From Variovorax sp. Root411 (GTDB taxonomy: Bacteria; Pseudomonadota; Gammaproteobacteria; Burkholderiales; Burkholderiaceae_C): DNA of 64,000 nt. A program made the translations under genes and the position numbers. Where the stretch lies: the NCBI RefSeq assembly GCF_001425205.1, contig NZ_LMDW01000002.1, forward strand, positions 62,001 through 126,000. The letters run 5' to 3'. Below the pieces are notes generated by a model. It had not been told where the DNA came from. It ran no database searches and saw only the letters and a program-made list of their open reading frames with translations. Shown here in pieces: positions 27,690 through 36,899 of the stretch; the stretch's first letter is position 1; every line of letters starts with the position of its first letter.

Positions 27690-27923
27690 GGCAAGCGGCT
27701 TCAAAGGCAGGCCACTACCTGTCTTGCGTTCTCACCTCAGAAAAGACATCAATGGAGGCGCCTCAAGTCCAGAGCGCCAATACTTTCGGTGACGGGCACC
27801 TTGTCACCGCTCTTCTTGATGCTGACCCTCGGGCATTGACGAGCTCCGGCTGGGGATCCGGGCCACAGTCGGCCGTGATGACGATCGGCCTCTTGCGGGA
27901 AGAGAGGCTTGGCCATGCTCCAC

Positions 27924-28859
27924 TTATGGCACCGGCGCTCTTGCTTGTTGCTCATCCGGCGGCCGGCAGACCTCCAGCACCACCCCACGCAGCCACCGAT
28001 GCGCAGGATCCCGATCAAGGCGCGGATGCCACATCTGCGACACGGTGATCTGCTCCGTAGGAATCGGCAGCGGAAACGAACGCAGCGTGCCCCGTGCCCT
28101 CAGGTGTTCAAAGTATGAGGACGGTATCAATGCAACCAACTCGGTCGCGGCCGCTATCGACAAGGCGGTGCTGAAGCTGGGCACTACGACCGCGGCTTTG
28201 CGCTCCAGGCCCATCGTTGCAAGCGCGTCGTCCACCGGCCCCTCGGTCCGGCCGTGGCGTGAAGTGACCACGTGGTCGCAGGCAGCGTAGCGCTCGGCGG
28301 TGATCTCGGGCTCGGCCAGCAGGGGATGGCCCTGGCGCACTACTGCGACGAATCGGTCGCGATAGAGCGCCTGAACGCGTACCTCCGGGCCCGACTCGCC
28401 GAGAACGCCGACATCCAGATCGAGCAATCCCTCGCGCAGTGGGCGAACGTCCTTGTCGGGCTTGGGCGCGAAGCGCAGACGAACGCCGGGCGCTTCGTGC
28501 GCGGCGCGGGCCACCAACCGATGCGCGAAGGCCTCGATGAAGCCGTCGTTGGCCCGTATGGTGAACAAGTGCTGGAGCGTGCGGGGGTCCATGCTCGCGC
28601 CGGCGGTCTGAAGCACCGCGCGTGATTCCTGCACCAGCTCCCTGACGCGGTCGCGCAGTGCCTGCGCATGCGGCGTGAGCACCATGGCGCGACCCGCACG
28701 CACGAGGAGCTGGTCCCCGGTTGATTCCCGCAACCGTGCGAGCGCCCGGCTCATCGCTGACTCGCTCAGGCCCAGGCGCTCGGCCGCTTTTGCGACGCTG
28801 CCCTCGGAAAGAAGTGCGTTCAACGCAAACAGCAGGTTCAGGTCAGCTTCTGTTGGCAT
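27924..28859 (-). CDS. LysR-family transcriptional regulator
   Basis: 311 residues from the ATG at 28859. The N-terminal helix-turn-helix is SVAKAAERLGLSESAMSRALARLR (about 21-44); the effector domain has RLRFAPKPDKDVRPLREGLLDLDVGVLG. Sequence upstream is open but does not resemble a LysR N-terminus, so the shorter start is preferred. It is divergent from the DHA2 efflux transporter with a 214-bp shared region, and probably controls that gene. Confidence 0.88.
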   Translation of the reverse strand: MPTEADLNLLFALNALLSEGSVAKAAERLGLSESAMSRALARLRESTGDQLLVRAGRAMVLTPHAQALRDRVRELVQESRAVLQTAGASMDPRTLQHLFTIRANDGFIEAFAHRLVARAAHEAPGVRLRFAPKPDKDVRPLREGLLDLDVGVLGESGPEVRVQALYRDRFVAVVRQGHPLLAEPEITAERYAACDHVVTSRHGRTEGPVDDALATMGLERKAAVVVPSFSTALSIAAATELVALIPSSYFEHLRARGTLRSFPLPIPTEQITVSQMWHPRLDRDPAHRWLRGVVLEVCRPPDEQQARAPVP

Positions 28860-28933
28860 GCCCGAACCTAGCACGGCTGCAAGGATTTCGACAGGCGCCC
28901 CATGCAGGGACAAGTTGAGCGCCGCGCGCTGTG

Positions 28934-28964
28934 CAAGCCGTGCGCGCAGTCCTAAGCTGGCTTG
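28934..28964. promoter_or_regulatory. Candidate operator between LysR and MFS genes
   Basis: CAAGCC at 28934-28939 and GGCTTG at 28959-28964 form an inverted repeat with a 19-nt centre, between the divergent LysR and transporter genes. The arms are only six bases, so this is weak support. Confidence 0.25.
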
Positions 28965-29073
28965 GCGCAATAGAGCGTGCCTCTTCCAGTCACCAATCAT
29001 GTTGTCATCTACGCTTCGACCGAACTCTTCTTCCCCCGCTGCCCGCGCTGTCGAAACCCAGGAGGTGAACGCA

Positions 29074-30432
29074 GTGCATGGCGCCGATGGCCTGCCCCTA
29101 CCGCGGCGCTACGCAGCCGTCGCCGCGATCCTGGGCGCGGGCGTGCTGGTGGTGCTCGACGGCGCAATCGCCAACATCGCGCTGCCAGGCATTGCCCAGC
29201 AATTGCAGGCGACACCCACCGATGCCGTCTGGATCATCACGGCCTACCAACTGGCCGTGGTCATGTTCCTGTTGCCGGCTTCTGCTGTCGGGGAGAGGTT
29301 CGGGTACAGGCGGGTCTTCGCTGGCGGCGTCGCGCTGTTCACCGCAGCGTCGGTGTTGTGCGCGTTGGCTCCATCGCTGCCATGGCTCGTGGCCGCGAGG
29401 TGCCTGCAGGGCCTGGGCAGTGCCGCCGTAATGCCCCTTGGGCTGGCGTTGTTGCGCTTCACTTATCCGCATCAATTGCTGGCGCGCTCGATCGCCTGGA
29501 ACGCGCTCGCCGTCGCAGCCGCTTCAGCGTCGGGTCCCACCCTTGGCGCGTTCATACTCTCTGCGGCAAGTTGGCCGTGGCTCTTTGCGGTGAACCTGCC
29601 GATCGGCCTCCTCGTGCTCGCCGCCTGCGCAGGGTTGCCGAGCCCGGCGCGCTCGGTGCGCCGCATCGACGTCGGGAGCATCGCGCTCAACGCGGCCGTG
29701 TTCGCCTCTTTCGTGCTGGGGAGCGACCGGCTGGTGGTGCACCCGTTGCATGGCGGTGCGCTGCTCGCGTTGTCTGCCGTTTGCATGGTCCTGCTGGTAC
29801 GGCGTGAGATGCCGAAGGCAGCGCCGTTGATCCCGCTCGACCTGCTGCGCGCGCATTCCTTTCGGGTCTCGATCGTTGCCTCCGTGTGCTGCTTCACCAG
29901 CCAGATGGCCAGCCTTGTGGCGTTGCCGTTCTACATCCAGCACGAACTCGGCCAGAGCGCCGTGACGGCCGGCCTCTTGATGACCCCCTGGCCTTTGGCG
30001 GTGATGCTGGCTGCACCGCTGTCGGCACGCCTGGCCCAGCGCTTGCCGAGCGCCTGGCTGTGCGCGGCCGGAAGTGCGTGCTTCGCGAGCGGTCTGGCCC
30101 TGTGTGCCCTGTGGCCGCTGCACGGCAACCCGGCGTTGCCGATCGCTGTGTTCACAAGCCTCGCCGGCCTGGGCTTCGGCTTCTTTCAGACGCCGAACAA
30201 CCAGAACATGCTGCTCTCGGCCCCCAAGGAACGCAGCGGCGCGGCCGGTGGAGCGCAAGGCACAGCCCGACTCACGGGGTTGACGCTCGGCAGCCTGTTG
30301 ATGAGTTTGATGTTCGCGCTGTTGCCGTCCCACAGCGCGGTGCGCTGGGGCTTGGCGATGGCGGCCTTGGCCGCGTTGGCCGGGAGTGTGGCGAGCTTGC
30401 TCAGAAGCCCCGCAAGAGCTCGCGGCGCGTGA
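29074..30432 (+). CDS. MFS drug efflux transporter (DHA2, 14-TM type)
   Basis: 452 residues from a GTG at 29074, which is preceded by a perfect AGGAGG with 8-nt spacing. An in-frame ATG at 28999 would add 25 residues but has no ribosome-binding site. Motif C-like and DHA2 features: VLDGAIANIALPGIAQQLQA, GERFGYRRVFAGG (motif A) and RCLQGLGSAAVMPLGLALL. The protein has about 14 hydrophobic helices and would export drugs or metabolites using the proton gradient, probably under the divergent LysR regulator. Confidence 0.88.
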   Translation: MHGADGLPLPRRYAAVAAILGAGVLVVLDGAIANIALPGIAQQLQATPTDAVWIITAYQLAVVMFLLPASAVGERFGYRRVFAGGVALFTAASVLCALAPSLPWLVAARCLQGLGSAAVMPLGLALLRFTYPHQLLARSIAWNALAVAAASASGPTLGAFILSAASWPWLFAVNLPIGLLVLAACAGLPSPARSVRRIDVGSIALNAAVFASFVLGSDRLVVHPLHGGALLALSAVCMVLLVRREMPKAAPLIPLDLLRAHSFRVSIVASVCCFTSQMASLVALPFYIQHELGQSAVTAGLLMTPWPLAVMLAAPLSARLAQRLPSAWLCAAGSACFASGLALCALWPLHGNPALPIAVFTSLAGLGFGFFQTPNNQNMLLSAPKERSGAAGGAQGTARLTGLTLGSLLMSLMFALLPSHSAVRWGLAMAALAALAGSVASLLRSPARARGA

Positions 30433-30680
30433 TTGGTATCGGAGGCGAAGGTGCTCCTTTCGGCCTCTGCATTGCGGGGGTGGCCGAGCGCCTTGGAGAC
30501 GCGCAGATGTCGGCAGTGTGTGGGCCCATTTCTGCCGTGCCCCCCGAGCGGTCGCTTCGGAGCAAGTCCTGTGACAGCAATGGGCGCACCTCGGCTACAG
30601 TTGTCGGCCAATAGCTTTCGCTCGGCGCCTGAGCGAGTCACGCCCATCCAGCAGAGGGGGATGAGGCGCGTCAACAAAGG

Positions 30681-31766
30681 ATGATCGTGCGGAAACAAGC
30701 ATCGCGCCGCGAATTCGTCTCTGGGGGGCTGGCACTTGTGGCTGGTGCACTGTCGCCTCTTGCCTCAGGCTTCGCGGCCGAAAGCTCGGGCGACTGGACC
30801 GATCCAAGGGCAGACGCCGGTATTGACCGGGCCGCTATTCAAAGAGTTTTGGATGATGCCCGATCCGTGACGGCGCTTAGAAGCATTCTCGTTGTCAAGA
30901 ACGGAGCTCTCGTAGGCGAGCAGTACTATGGCGGCGCGACGGCCTCTGATCTCCAAGGAGTGAACTCCGTCACCAAGAGCGTAGCCTCGATGCTCGTGGG
31001 AATTGCGATTCAGCAGGGCCGGATCAAGGGCCTTTCAGAGACTGTAGCGACGCTCCTGCCGTCATCAGCATCAAAGGCGCCCGGTGCAGCCGCGCTCTCG
31101 ATTACTCTCGAACAAATCCTCAACGACACGTCGGGCCTGGTCTATGACTATCGAGTTGATCAGCGCGCCTTGGACACGGCGGAGGACCCCGTCGCTTTTG
31201 TCCTGGGGCTTCCAGTCGATCCGCAAAAGGTGAGGCGGTGGGTCTACAACGACGCCGCGATTTCGTTGCTGTCCCCGATCCTTGTCCAAGCACAAGGCAT
31301 GTCCATAGACCAACTTGCGCAGCGCGATCTATTCCGCCCATTGGGAATTGAGAGGGTCGAGGCCACCCGCGACAAAGCGGGAAACTTCATGAGCTACCGA
31401 GGCTTGCGCCTGCGGGCACGAGATCTTGCGAAAATCGGATGGTCGATTGCCAACGACGGCCGTTGGGGCGACAAGCAGATCGTGCCGAAGGATTGGGTCA
31501 GGACCAGCACGAGCTTTCATGTGCCGACCACATGGAGTGCGGCGCCCATGCAGAAGACCGGCTACGGCTATCTTTGGTTCACCGGTAGTCTGAGCGGTCA
31601 TCCGGTCGCCTGGGCTTGGGGCTATGGCGCGCAATTCGCGGTTGTCGTTCCTTCCCTTCGGCTTGCGGTGACGACCACGGCGACCAACCCGCATCCTCGC
31701 GATCTGAACGCGCAGAACAATGCCGTAATGGCTGTCGTTGCACAGATCGTGGCGGTCGCTGTTTGA
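30681..31766 (+). CDS. Serine hydrolase of the beta-lactamase/esterase family, Tat-exported
   Basis: 361 residues. The N-terminus has a twin-arginine signal (ASRREFV, then a hydrophobic stretch ending ASGFAAE), so folded export is likely. The nucleophile motif SVTK (96-99) fits the class C beta-lactamase SxxK, and Tyr189 in WVYNDAA is the likely second catalytic residue. The C-terminal GYGYLWFTGSL and WGYGAQFAVVVPSL are typical of the family (6-aminohexanoate hydrolase/esterase branch). Beta-lactam resistance should not be assumed. Codon use is looser than average. Confidence 0.82.
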   Translation: MIVRKQASRREFVSGGLALVAGALSPLASGFAAESSGDWTDPRADAGIDRAAIQRVLDDARSVTALRSILVVKNGALVGEQYYGGATASDLQGVNSVTKSVASMLVGIAIQQGRIKGLSETVATLLPSSASKAPGAAALSITLEQILNDTSGLVYDYRVDQRALDTAEDPVAFVLGLPVDPQKVRRWVYNDAAISLLSPILVQAQGMSIDQLAQRDLFRPLGIERVEATRDKAGNFMSYRGLRLRARDLAKIGWSIANDGRWGDKQIVPKDWVRTSTSFHVPTTWSAAPMQKTGYGYLWFTGSLSGHPVAWAWGYGAQFAVVVPSLRLAVTTTATNPHPRDLNAQNNAVMAVVAQIVAVAV

Positions 31767-31865
31767 CCGCTTTCGCGAACGCGCAATCTCTGCAAAGGGC
31801 GCTTACCTGCCCCTGAGGCTTGCCTCCGCGAACAGCCGCAACAGCCCCTTCAGTGCCGAGCCCCG

Positions 31866-32114
31866 TCACACACCTGCGCTCTCCTGATACAACGCCACCG
31901 CCTCCCGTGCCAGATCAGAAGCAATCCAAAGCAGATTCTCCCGATGCGCTTCCCCCGCATCCTGGAACCATCCATCCCCAGCACCGTAGAAGCACCAAAG
32001 CAGTGAGTTCAACTGCTCCAGCTTGTTCTCAAGAAGATCGGACGCGTCGGGTGTGGTGGTGGTCGCGTCCGCAGACGCCCGCTTTCGGTCGCGGGCCATA
32101 ATTCGCTCAGCCAT
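31866..32114 (-). CDS. Small hypothetical protein
   Basis: 82 residues starting at an ATG at 32114, about 8 nt after AAAGGG; an in-frame ATG 33 bp upstream lacks such a site. The N-terminus is basic (MAERIMARDRKRAS), followed by a Thr-rich linker and an amphipathic Trp-containing helical part (LNSLLWCFYGAGDGWFQDAG, EAVALYQESAGV). No family recognised. The downstream flank is short and the orientation opposite to the serine hydrolase. Confidence 0.5.
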   Translation of the reverse strand: MAERIMARDRKRASADATTTTPDASDLLENKLEQLNSLLWCFYGAGDGWFQDAGEAHRENLLWIASDLAREAVALYQESAGV

Positions 32115-32452
32115 TTGGTGTGCCCTTTCCAAGGTAATGCACGTCACTTGGTCAGACGGTCAAGGTGCGCGAACACCTTGGCCGTCGCCTTTTGTGCCTC
32201 ACGTTCGCATCGGTGCATGTCGCATCGACAGCCCGCCGCGAGGCAAAGCGGTTCATTCCTCAATTCAAAAAAAGAAGTAGTGCCCTCCATGCCCACTTGG
32301 TGGGTCGTTCGACCACAGGGGCATTCACTGTATAGAAGGCCAGCCTCGCGCAGAAAGAACTTCTGTTGAAGATTCCTCGATTCCTTCGAGTAATCGCCAA
32401 TCGGCAGCGCCGGTACACAAAGCGCTGACAGTCAACGAAGCAGGCAAGCGAT
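32115..32452. other. Intergenic region with no gene seen
   Basis: About 340 bp without a convincing gene; the one minus-strand open frame here (32260-32481) has poor codon composition and overlaps the response-regulator gene. It holds a perfect 7-bp hairpin (CAAGGTG at 32161-32167, CACCTTG at 32174-32180) shortly before TTTT, an A-tract at 32266-32272, and AT-rich sequence with a TATAGA box near 32332. Confidence 0.5.
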
Positions 32453-33094
32453 TCAGGAGCCCTGCCCGAACTCCCGCGCATGCTCCACCGCGTACTTGAT
32501 CAGCTCTGCCTGCCCTTCGATCCCCAGCCGCCGCTTGATGCTCTGCCGGTGCGCCTCCACAGTGCGCACGCTCAGGCCAAGGTCACGCGCAATCTGCTTG
32601 CTCGATTCCCCTCGCCCCAGCGCCGAAAGAATCTCGCTCTCGCGCGGCGTGAGCAGCGGCCTCGGCTCCTGCGTGCGAAACAGCTTCTTCGACACGGCCG
32701 GGCTCAGGAATGTGCCACCGGCCGACACGGCCTCGATGGCCGCGACGATCTCCGCCGCGGGCGCGTCTTTCAGCACATAGCCGCGCGCGCCCACCTGCAG
32801 GGCCTTCTGCACGTACTCGGGGTTGTCGTACATGCTGAGCATCACGATGTGCGGCGCGCCCTGGCGTTGCAGCAGCAGGGCCGCGAGCTCGATGCCGTTC
32901 ATGTCCTTCATGCCGACGTCCATCAGCATGAGGTCGGGCTTCACGCTTTCCACCAGCGCGAGCGCTTCGGCCGCGCTGCCGGCCTCGCCGACGATCTCCA
33001 GGTTGGGCATGGAGCCGAGCCGGGCACGCAGGCCGTCGCGCACCAGCGGGTGGTCGTCGACAAGAAAAAGCCGGATGGTTTTTGTCGCCGTCAT
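32453..33094 (-). CDS. LuxR-type (NarL family) response regulator
   Basis: 213 residues. The receiver domain has DDHPLVRDGLR and the phospho-acceptor Asp in LMLMDVGMKDMNG; the C-terminal LuxR helix-turn-helix is LTPRESEILSALGRGESSKQ with IARDLGLSVRTVEAHRQSI. Its start (33094) overlaps the kinase stop, so the two are coupled. It is the output regulator of the cognate Cache-domain kinase. Confidence 0.92.
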   Translation of the reverse strand: MTATKTIRLFLVDDHPLVRDGLRARLGSMPNLEIVGEAGSAAEALALVESVKPDLMLMDVGMKDMNGIELAALLLQRQGAPHIVMLSMYDNPEYVQKALQVGARGYVLKDAPAAEIVAAIEAVSAGGTFLSPAVSKKLFRTQEPRPLLTPRESEILSALGRGESSKQIARDLGLSVRTVEAHRQSIKRRLGIEGQAELIKYAVEHAREFGQGS

Positions 33095-34479
33095 GTTGCC
33101 GTGGATGCGGGCGCTTCGGCCCTCGCGCTGCGAGCCGGCACCTCGGCCTCGATGGAGGTGCGCCCGGCGTTGGAGTTCATGGTGAGCCGCCCGCCGATGG
33201 CCTCCATTCGCTCGCGCATGTTGCGCAGGCCGATGCCGCGCCGCGGGTCGAGCTGCACGGCCTGAATGTCGAAGCCGGTGCCGTCGTCGCTCACTTCCAG
33301 GCGCACGCCTTCTTCTTCGTCGAAGTTCAGCGCAATGTGCACGTGCTGCGCGTGCGCGTGCTTGCGCACGTTGGTCAGCGCCTCCTGCGTCAGGCGGAAG
33401 AGCGCGGTCTTTACTTCGGGCTGCAGCTCGAAAGACTCGCCGCCGACCATCATCGACGCGTCGACGCCGCCCTCCTCCCTGAATTCGTCGACCAGCCGCG
33501 CCAGCGCGGCGGGCAGGCCCAGTGTGTCGAGCAAGGCGGGGCGCAGCCGGTGCGAGATGCGGCGCACCTCGATCAGCGAATCGTTGAGCCGCTGCAGCGC
33601 CTTGGCCAGCGCGGGCGGCGTGCTGTGCTGCTGGCGGTCGAGCGATTCGACGGCCGATTCGATCAGCAGCTTGGCCGACACCAGCGTCTGGCTGGTGCCG
33701 TCGTGCAGCTCGCGCGCGAGGTGGCCGCGCTCTTCTTCCTGCGACTGCACCACGCGCCGCGCGAGCAGGCGCAGCTTGGCTTCTGCGGTGCGGTGCTCGC
33801 TGAGGTTCAGCAGCAGGCCGGCGGCGCTGACCACGCCGAGGCACAGCGCGGCAATGCCGGCAATCCACAGCAGCGTGGCGGTGACGTTGGCGTTCATCTG
33901 CCGGTCGAGGGTGTCCATGGTCGACTGGATGTCGTCGAGGTACAGGCCGGTGCCGACCATCCAGTTCCAGCGCGGCAGCGCCGTCACGTAGCCGAGCTTG
34001 GGCGCCAGCTGCGCGCTCGACGGCTTGCGCCACTCGTATTCGATGTAGCCGCCGCCGTTTTCCTTCGCGCCCTTGACCAGCTCCTGGATGGTGTAGCGGC
34101 CGCGCGAATCGCGCAGCTCCCAAAGGTTCTTGCCGACGAGTTCGGGCTGGCGCGAGTGCATGAGCGAGTTGCCCTGCAGGTCGTAGACGAAGAAGTAGCC
34201 GTCGTCGCCGTAGTCGAGCGCGGCCAGGCGGCGCAGGGCCTCGTTGCGGGTGGCTTCGTCGTCCTGGCCGGAGTCGTACAGCGGGCGCAGGTTGCTCACG
34301 GCCAGCTCGACATAGCTGCGCAGCTCGCTGCGGCGCTGGGCCATGTAGCTGCGCTCGATGAGGGCGCGCTCGCGCTGGGCGAGGTCATGCTCCTGGTGGC
34401 GCACCGCGAGGGCCACGAGCACCAGTGCGACGAGCAAGGGTGCCACGGCGAGCGCAACGATCTTGGTGCGGAGATTCAT
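33091..34479 (-). CDS. Cache-domain histidine kinase (NarX/HisKA_3 type)
   Basis: 462 residues. TM1 at about 7-27, a periplasmic single-Cache domain (GDDGYFFVYDLQGNSLMH, LPRWNWMVGTGLYLDDI), TM2 near 205-225, then a HisKA_3 dimerisation helix with the phospho-accepting His in ARELHDGTSQ and an HATPase domain (LTQEALTNVRKHAHA, DDGTGFD, GIGLRNMRER). Cache domains of this type bind small carboxylates or similar ligands. The upstream MFS gene ends 44 bp before, so the transporter, kinase and regulator may be one operon. Confidence 0.92.
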   Translation of the reverse strand: MNLRTKIVALAVAPLLVALVLVALAVRHQEHDLAQRERALIERSYMAQRRSELRSYVELAVSNLRPLYDSGQDDEATRNEALRRLAALDYGDDGYFFVYDLQGNSLMHSRQPELVGKNLWELRDSRGRYTIQELVKGAKENGGGYIEYEWRKPSSAQLAPKLGYVTALPRWNWMVGTGLYLDDIQSTMDTLDRQMNANVTATLLWIAGIAALCLGVVSAAGLLLNLSEHRTAEAKLRLLARRVVQSQEEERGHLARELHDGTSQTLVSAKLLIESAVESLDRQQHSTPPALAKALQRLNDSLIEVRRISHRLRPALLDTLGLPAALARLVDEFREEGGVDASMMVGGESFELQPEVKTALFRLTQEALTNVRKHAHAQHVHIALNFDEEEGVRLEVSDDGTGFDIQAVQLDPRRGIGLRNMRERMEAIGGRLTMNSNAGRTSIEAEVPARSARAEAPASTAT

Positions 34480-34523
34480 CGGGTGGCAAGGCTACCACCG
34501 CGCCTGGGCACGCCCGGCCGGGG

Positions 34524-35744
34524 TCAGCCGCCGACTGCGGCCGGCATCGATGCGCGCCGGAACTCGGTCGCGTAGTAGAGCAATGCCAGCAGCACATACC
34601 CGCCGCCCAGCAGGCACAGCCCGCTCCATCCGTGGAAGGCATACACGGCCGCCGCAATGCCCGAGGCCACCGCCGCGCAGATGAAGATGAAGGTCATGAA
34701 CAGCCCGTTGAGCCGCCCGCGCAGCTCCGGCGCCAGCATGAACAGGCTGCGGAAGTTGAGCACCTGGCACAACTGCACCGCCCCGTCGAGCAGGATGCCC
34801 GCCGCGACCAGCCCGGCCACCGAGCGGTAGTGCATGGCGACCGCGCCGAGCACGAAGGACAGCAGCGCGACGACGATGGCCACGCCGGTCGCCGGCCGCG
34901 TCAGCCCCCGGTCGGCCAGCCGGCCCGCAACCGGCGCGAACAAGGCGCCCGCGGCGCCGGCCAGTGCGAACAGCGCAATGCCGCGCTGCCCCATGCCGAA
35001 CTCGTGCACCAGCGCCAGCGGCACGGCCGTCCAGAAGGCCTGGAAGGCGGAGAACATCATCCCCTGGTAGAAGCCGCGCCGGCGCAGCAGCGGCGTGTTC
35101 AGCACGATGCCGGGCAGCGAGGCCATGGTGCGCGCGTAGCCCACCGAGGCATGCGGGCGGCGCTGCGGCAGCACGCGCCACAGTACGGCGATGAGCGTGG
35201 CCATCAGCGCGGCCGAGAGCCAGAACACCGCGCGCCAGCCCAGCGCCGACGCCACCACGCTGGCAAAGGGCCGCGCCAGCATGATCCCGCCCAGCAGGCC
35301 GGCCATGATGTTGCCGACCACCTTGCCGCGCGTGGCTTCGGGCGCGAGGTGCGAGGCAAAGGGCAGCAGCACCTGCGCCGCGACCGCGCATGCACCCACC
35401 ACGAACGAGGCCACGAGGAAGGTGATGGCGGAGCCGGAAAGCGCGATGCCCACGAGCCCGATCACTGCGCCGACCAGCGCACCGACGATCAGCCGGCGGT
35501 TCTCCACCACGTCGGCCAACGGCACCAGCAGCAACAGGCCGGCGCCGTAGCCGAGCTGGGTGAGAGTCATGATCAGGCCGGCCAGCCCTGCGTGCAGCTG
35601 CAGCGTGTCAGAGATGGGGCCGATCAGCGGCTGGGCGTAGTAGATGTTGGCCACGCACAGGCCGCAGGCGATGGCGAAGACCAGTGTGAGCGCGGGCGTA
35701 AGACCGGCTGGAGAAGCAGAAGCTCTGGAGGCGGAAGAAGACAT
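34524..35744 (-). CDS. MFS transporter (12-TM)
   Basis: 406 residues with about 12 hydrophobic helices: IYYAQPLIGPISDTLQ (helix 1-2), LADVVENRRLIVGALVGA (motif A), and RLADRGLTRPATGVAI in the second half. A small efflux-type permease of unknown substrate. It precedes a Cache-domain kinase and response regulator on the same strand. A GGGTTAACCC palindrome lies 32 bp upstream of the start, and a related motif precedes the MFS gene near 49.2 kb. Confidence 0.85.
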   Translation of the reverse strand: MSSSASRASASPAGLTPALTLVFAIACGLCVANIYYAQPLIGPISDTLQLHAGLAGLIMTLTQLGYGAGLLLLVPLADVVENRRLIVGALVGAVIGLVGIALSGSAITFLVASFVVGACAVAAQVLLPFASHLAPEATRGKVVGNIMAGLLGGIMLARPFASVVASALGWRAVFWLSAALMATLIAVLWRVLPQRRPHASVGYARTMASLPGIVLNTPLLRRRGFYQGMMFSAFQAFWTAVPLALVHEFGMGQRGIALFALAGAAGALFAPVAGRLADRGLTRPATGVAIVVALLSFVLGAVAMHYRSVAGLVAAGILLDGAVQLCQVLNFRSLFMLAPELRGRLNGLFMTFIFICAAVASGIAAAVYAFHGWSGLCLLGGGYVLLALLYYATEFRRASMPAAVGG

Positions 35745-35775
35745 GAGGCGTCCCGGTTCGAGAGGGCAACCTTAA

Positions 35776-35785
35776 GGGTTAACCC
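35776..35785. promoter_or_regulatory. GGGTTAACCC palindrome upstream of an MFS gene
   Basis: A perfect 10-bp palindrome, flanked by AA and GAAG, 32-41 bp upstream of the MFS start at 35744. A similar AGGGTAAACCCTGAA lies at 49201-49215 upstream of another MFS gene. Confidence 0.35.
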
Positions 35786-35841
35786 GAAGCCGGGGGACCA
35801 TAGCACGGGAGGCCGATTCCTGCAGCGCGCAGGCCTTGCGG

Positions 35842-36780
35842 TCAATCCACGCTCGTGGGCCTGCCCGAGGCCACCCACGCATCGAGCCCGCCCGTCAGCG
35901 GCAGGGCCCGCCGCGCCCCGCGTGCCAGCAGCACGCGCGCGGCCTGCGCGGCCGACACCTCGTTGGGGCAGTTGCAATACAGCACCACGTCGCGCCCTGC
36001 CGCGTGCGACAGGTCGAGGCCGCGCTGCTGCAGCGCCTTGAGCGTGTACGACTGCGCGCCCGGAATGCGGCGCGGATCGACCTGCACGCCGGCCTGGCCG
36101 CGCACGTCGATCACCAGCGGCGGTTCTTCGCCGCTCAGCATTTCGTGCAACTCTTCCACCGAGATGCGCGGCATGCCCGTGAGCCGCATGAAGGCGCGCC
36201 GCCGCCAGTAGCGCACCGCGAGGATCACCACCAGCACAACGGCCACCGCCGCAGTGGCGATGCCGCCGGCCTGCGCCAGCACAGCCAGCACTTCCTGGAT
36301 CTGGTTGCGGAACACCCAGCCCAGCCCGAGGAACAGCACCGTCCAGACCAGCGCCGCCCCCACGTCGAAGCCGATGAAGCGCCGCACCGACATGCCCAGC
36401 GCCCCCGCCATCGGCGGCGCCACCACCGACACGCCCGGCACGAACTTGGCGGCCACCAGCGAGAGACCGCCCCAATCGGTAATGAGCGATTCGCCGCGCC
36501 GCACGCAGGTGTCGGGCGACAGCGAGATGCGGCACAGCATGCGCATGAAGCGGTAGCCGAAGCGCCGCCCGGCATAGAACCACGCCCCATCGCCAAGCAG
36601 GTTGGCGATGACCGCGGCCATCACCACGCCGGGCACCGAGACATCGCCCGCCGCCAGCAGTGCGCCCGTCAGCACGAGCACCGCCGCCGCCGGCACGGGC
36701 AGCCCGAGGCGCGCGGCAAAGCTGGCGGCGAACACCACCAGGATCGCGTTCTGCACGAGCAGCGACATCAGCTGTGCCAT
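35842..36780 (-). CDS. DedA/VTT-like membrane protein fused to a rhodanese domain
   Basis: 312 residues. The first 200 form a DedA/VTT-type membrane domain (GDGAWFYAGRRFGYR, FVPGVSVVAPPMAGALGM with the family Pro and Gly residues), followed by a single-strand basic linker RYWRRRAFMRL, then a cytoplasmic rhodanese domain with VIDVRGQAGVQVDPRRIPGA and the active-site Cys in VVLYCNCPNEVSA. The start at 36780 follows AAGGGCAGCC. DedA proteins flip lipid carriers or maintain proton-motive force; fusion to a sulfurtransferase is unusual but known. The role of the fusion is not established. Confidence 0.85.
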   Translation of the reverse strand: MAQLMSLLVQNAILVVFAASFAARLGLPVPAAAVLVLTGALLAAGDVSVPGVVMAAVIANLLGDGAWFYAGRRFGYRFMRMLCRISLSPDTCVRRGESLITDWGGLSLVAAKFVPGVSVVAPPMAGALGMSVRRFIGFDVGAALVWTVLFLGLGWVFRNQIQEVLAVLAQAGGIATAAVAVVLVVILAVRYWRRRAFMRLTGMPRISVEELHEMLSGEEPPLVIDVRGQAGVQVDPRRIPGAQSYTLKALQQRGLDLSHAAGRDVVLYCNCPNEVSAAQAARVLLARGARRALPLTGGLDAWVASGRPTSVD

Positions 36781-36833
36781 GGCTGCCCTTGTGGTCCGGA
36801 TGCCGGTGGAAGTTGCGGGGGTTGCGTGCGATT

Positions 36834-36859
36834 CATGCCGGCAGCGATTCTCCGGCATG
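36834..36859 (-). terminator. Hairpin after the sensor kinase gene
   Basis: CATGCCGG at 36834-36841 and CCGGCATG at 36852-36859 are perfect 8-bp inverted arms with a 10-nt loop, 41 bp downstream of the CusS-like gene on its strand. No T-tract follows, so it may stabilise the mRNA end instead of terminating it alone. Confidence 0.4.
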
Positions 36860-36899
36860 GCCCAAGAACGTACCGGGCGCAGGCCATTGGCGGGCGGCT

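Noticed and set aside
30681..31766. Calling this gene an antibiotic beta-lactamase
   Set aside because: It has the SxxK fold motif, but lacks a clear class C pattern elsewhere and resembles esterase and oligomer-hydrolase members.
32260..32481. Small minus-strand open frame next to the response regulator
   Set aside because: Codon composition unlike real genes, overlaps the regulator 3' end, no ribosome-binding site.
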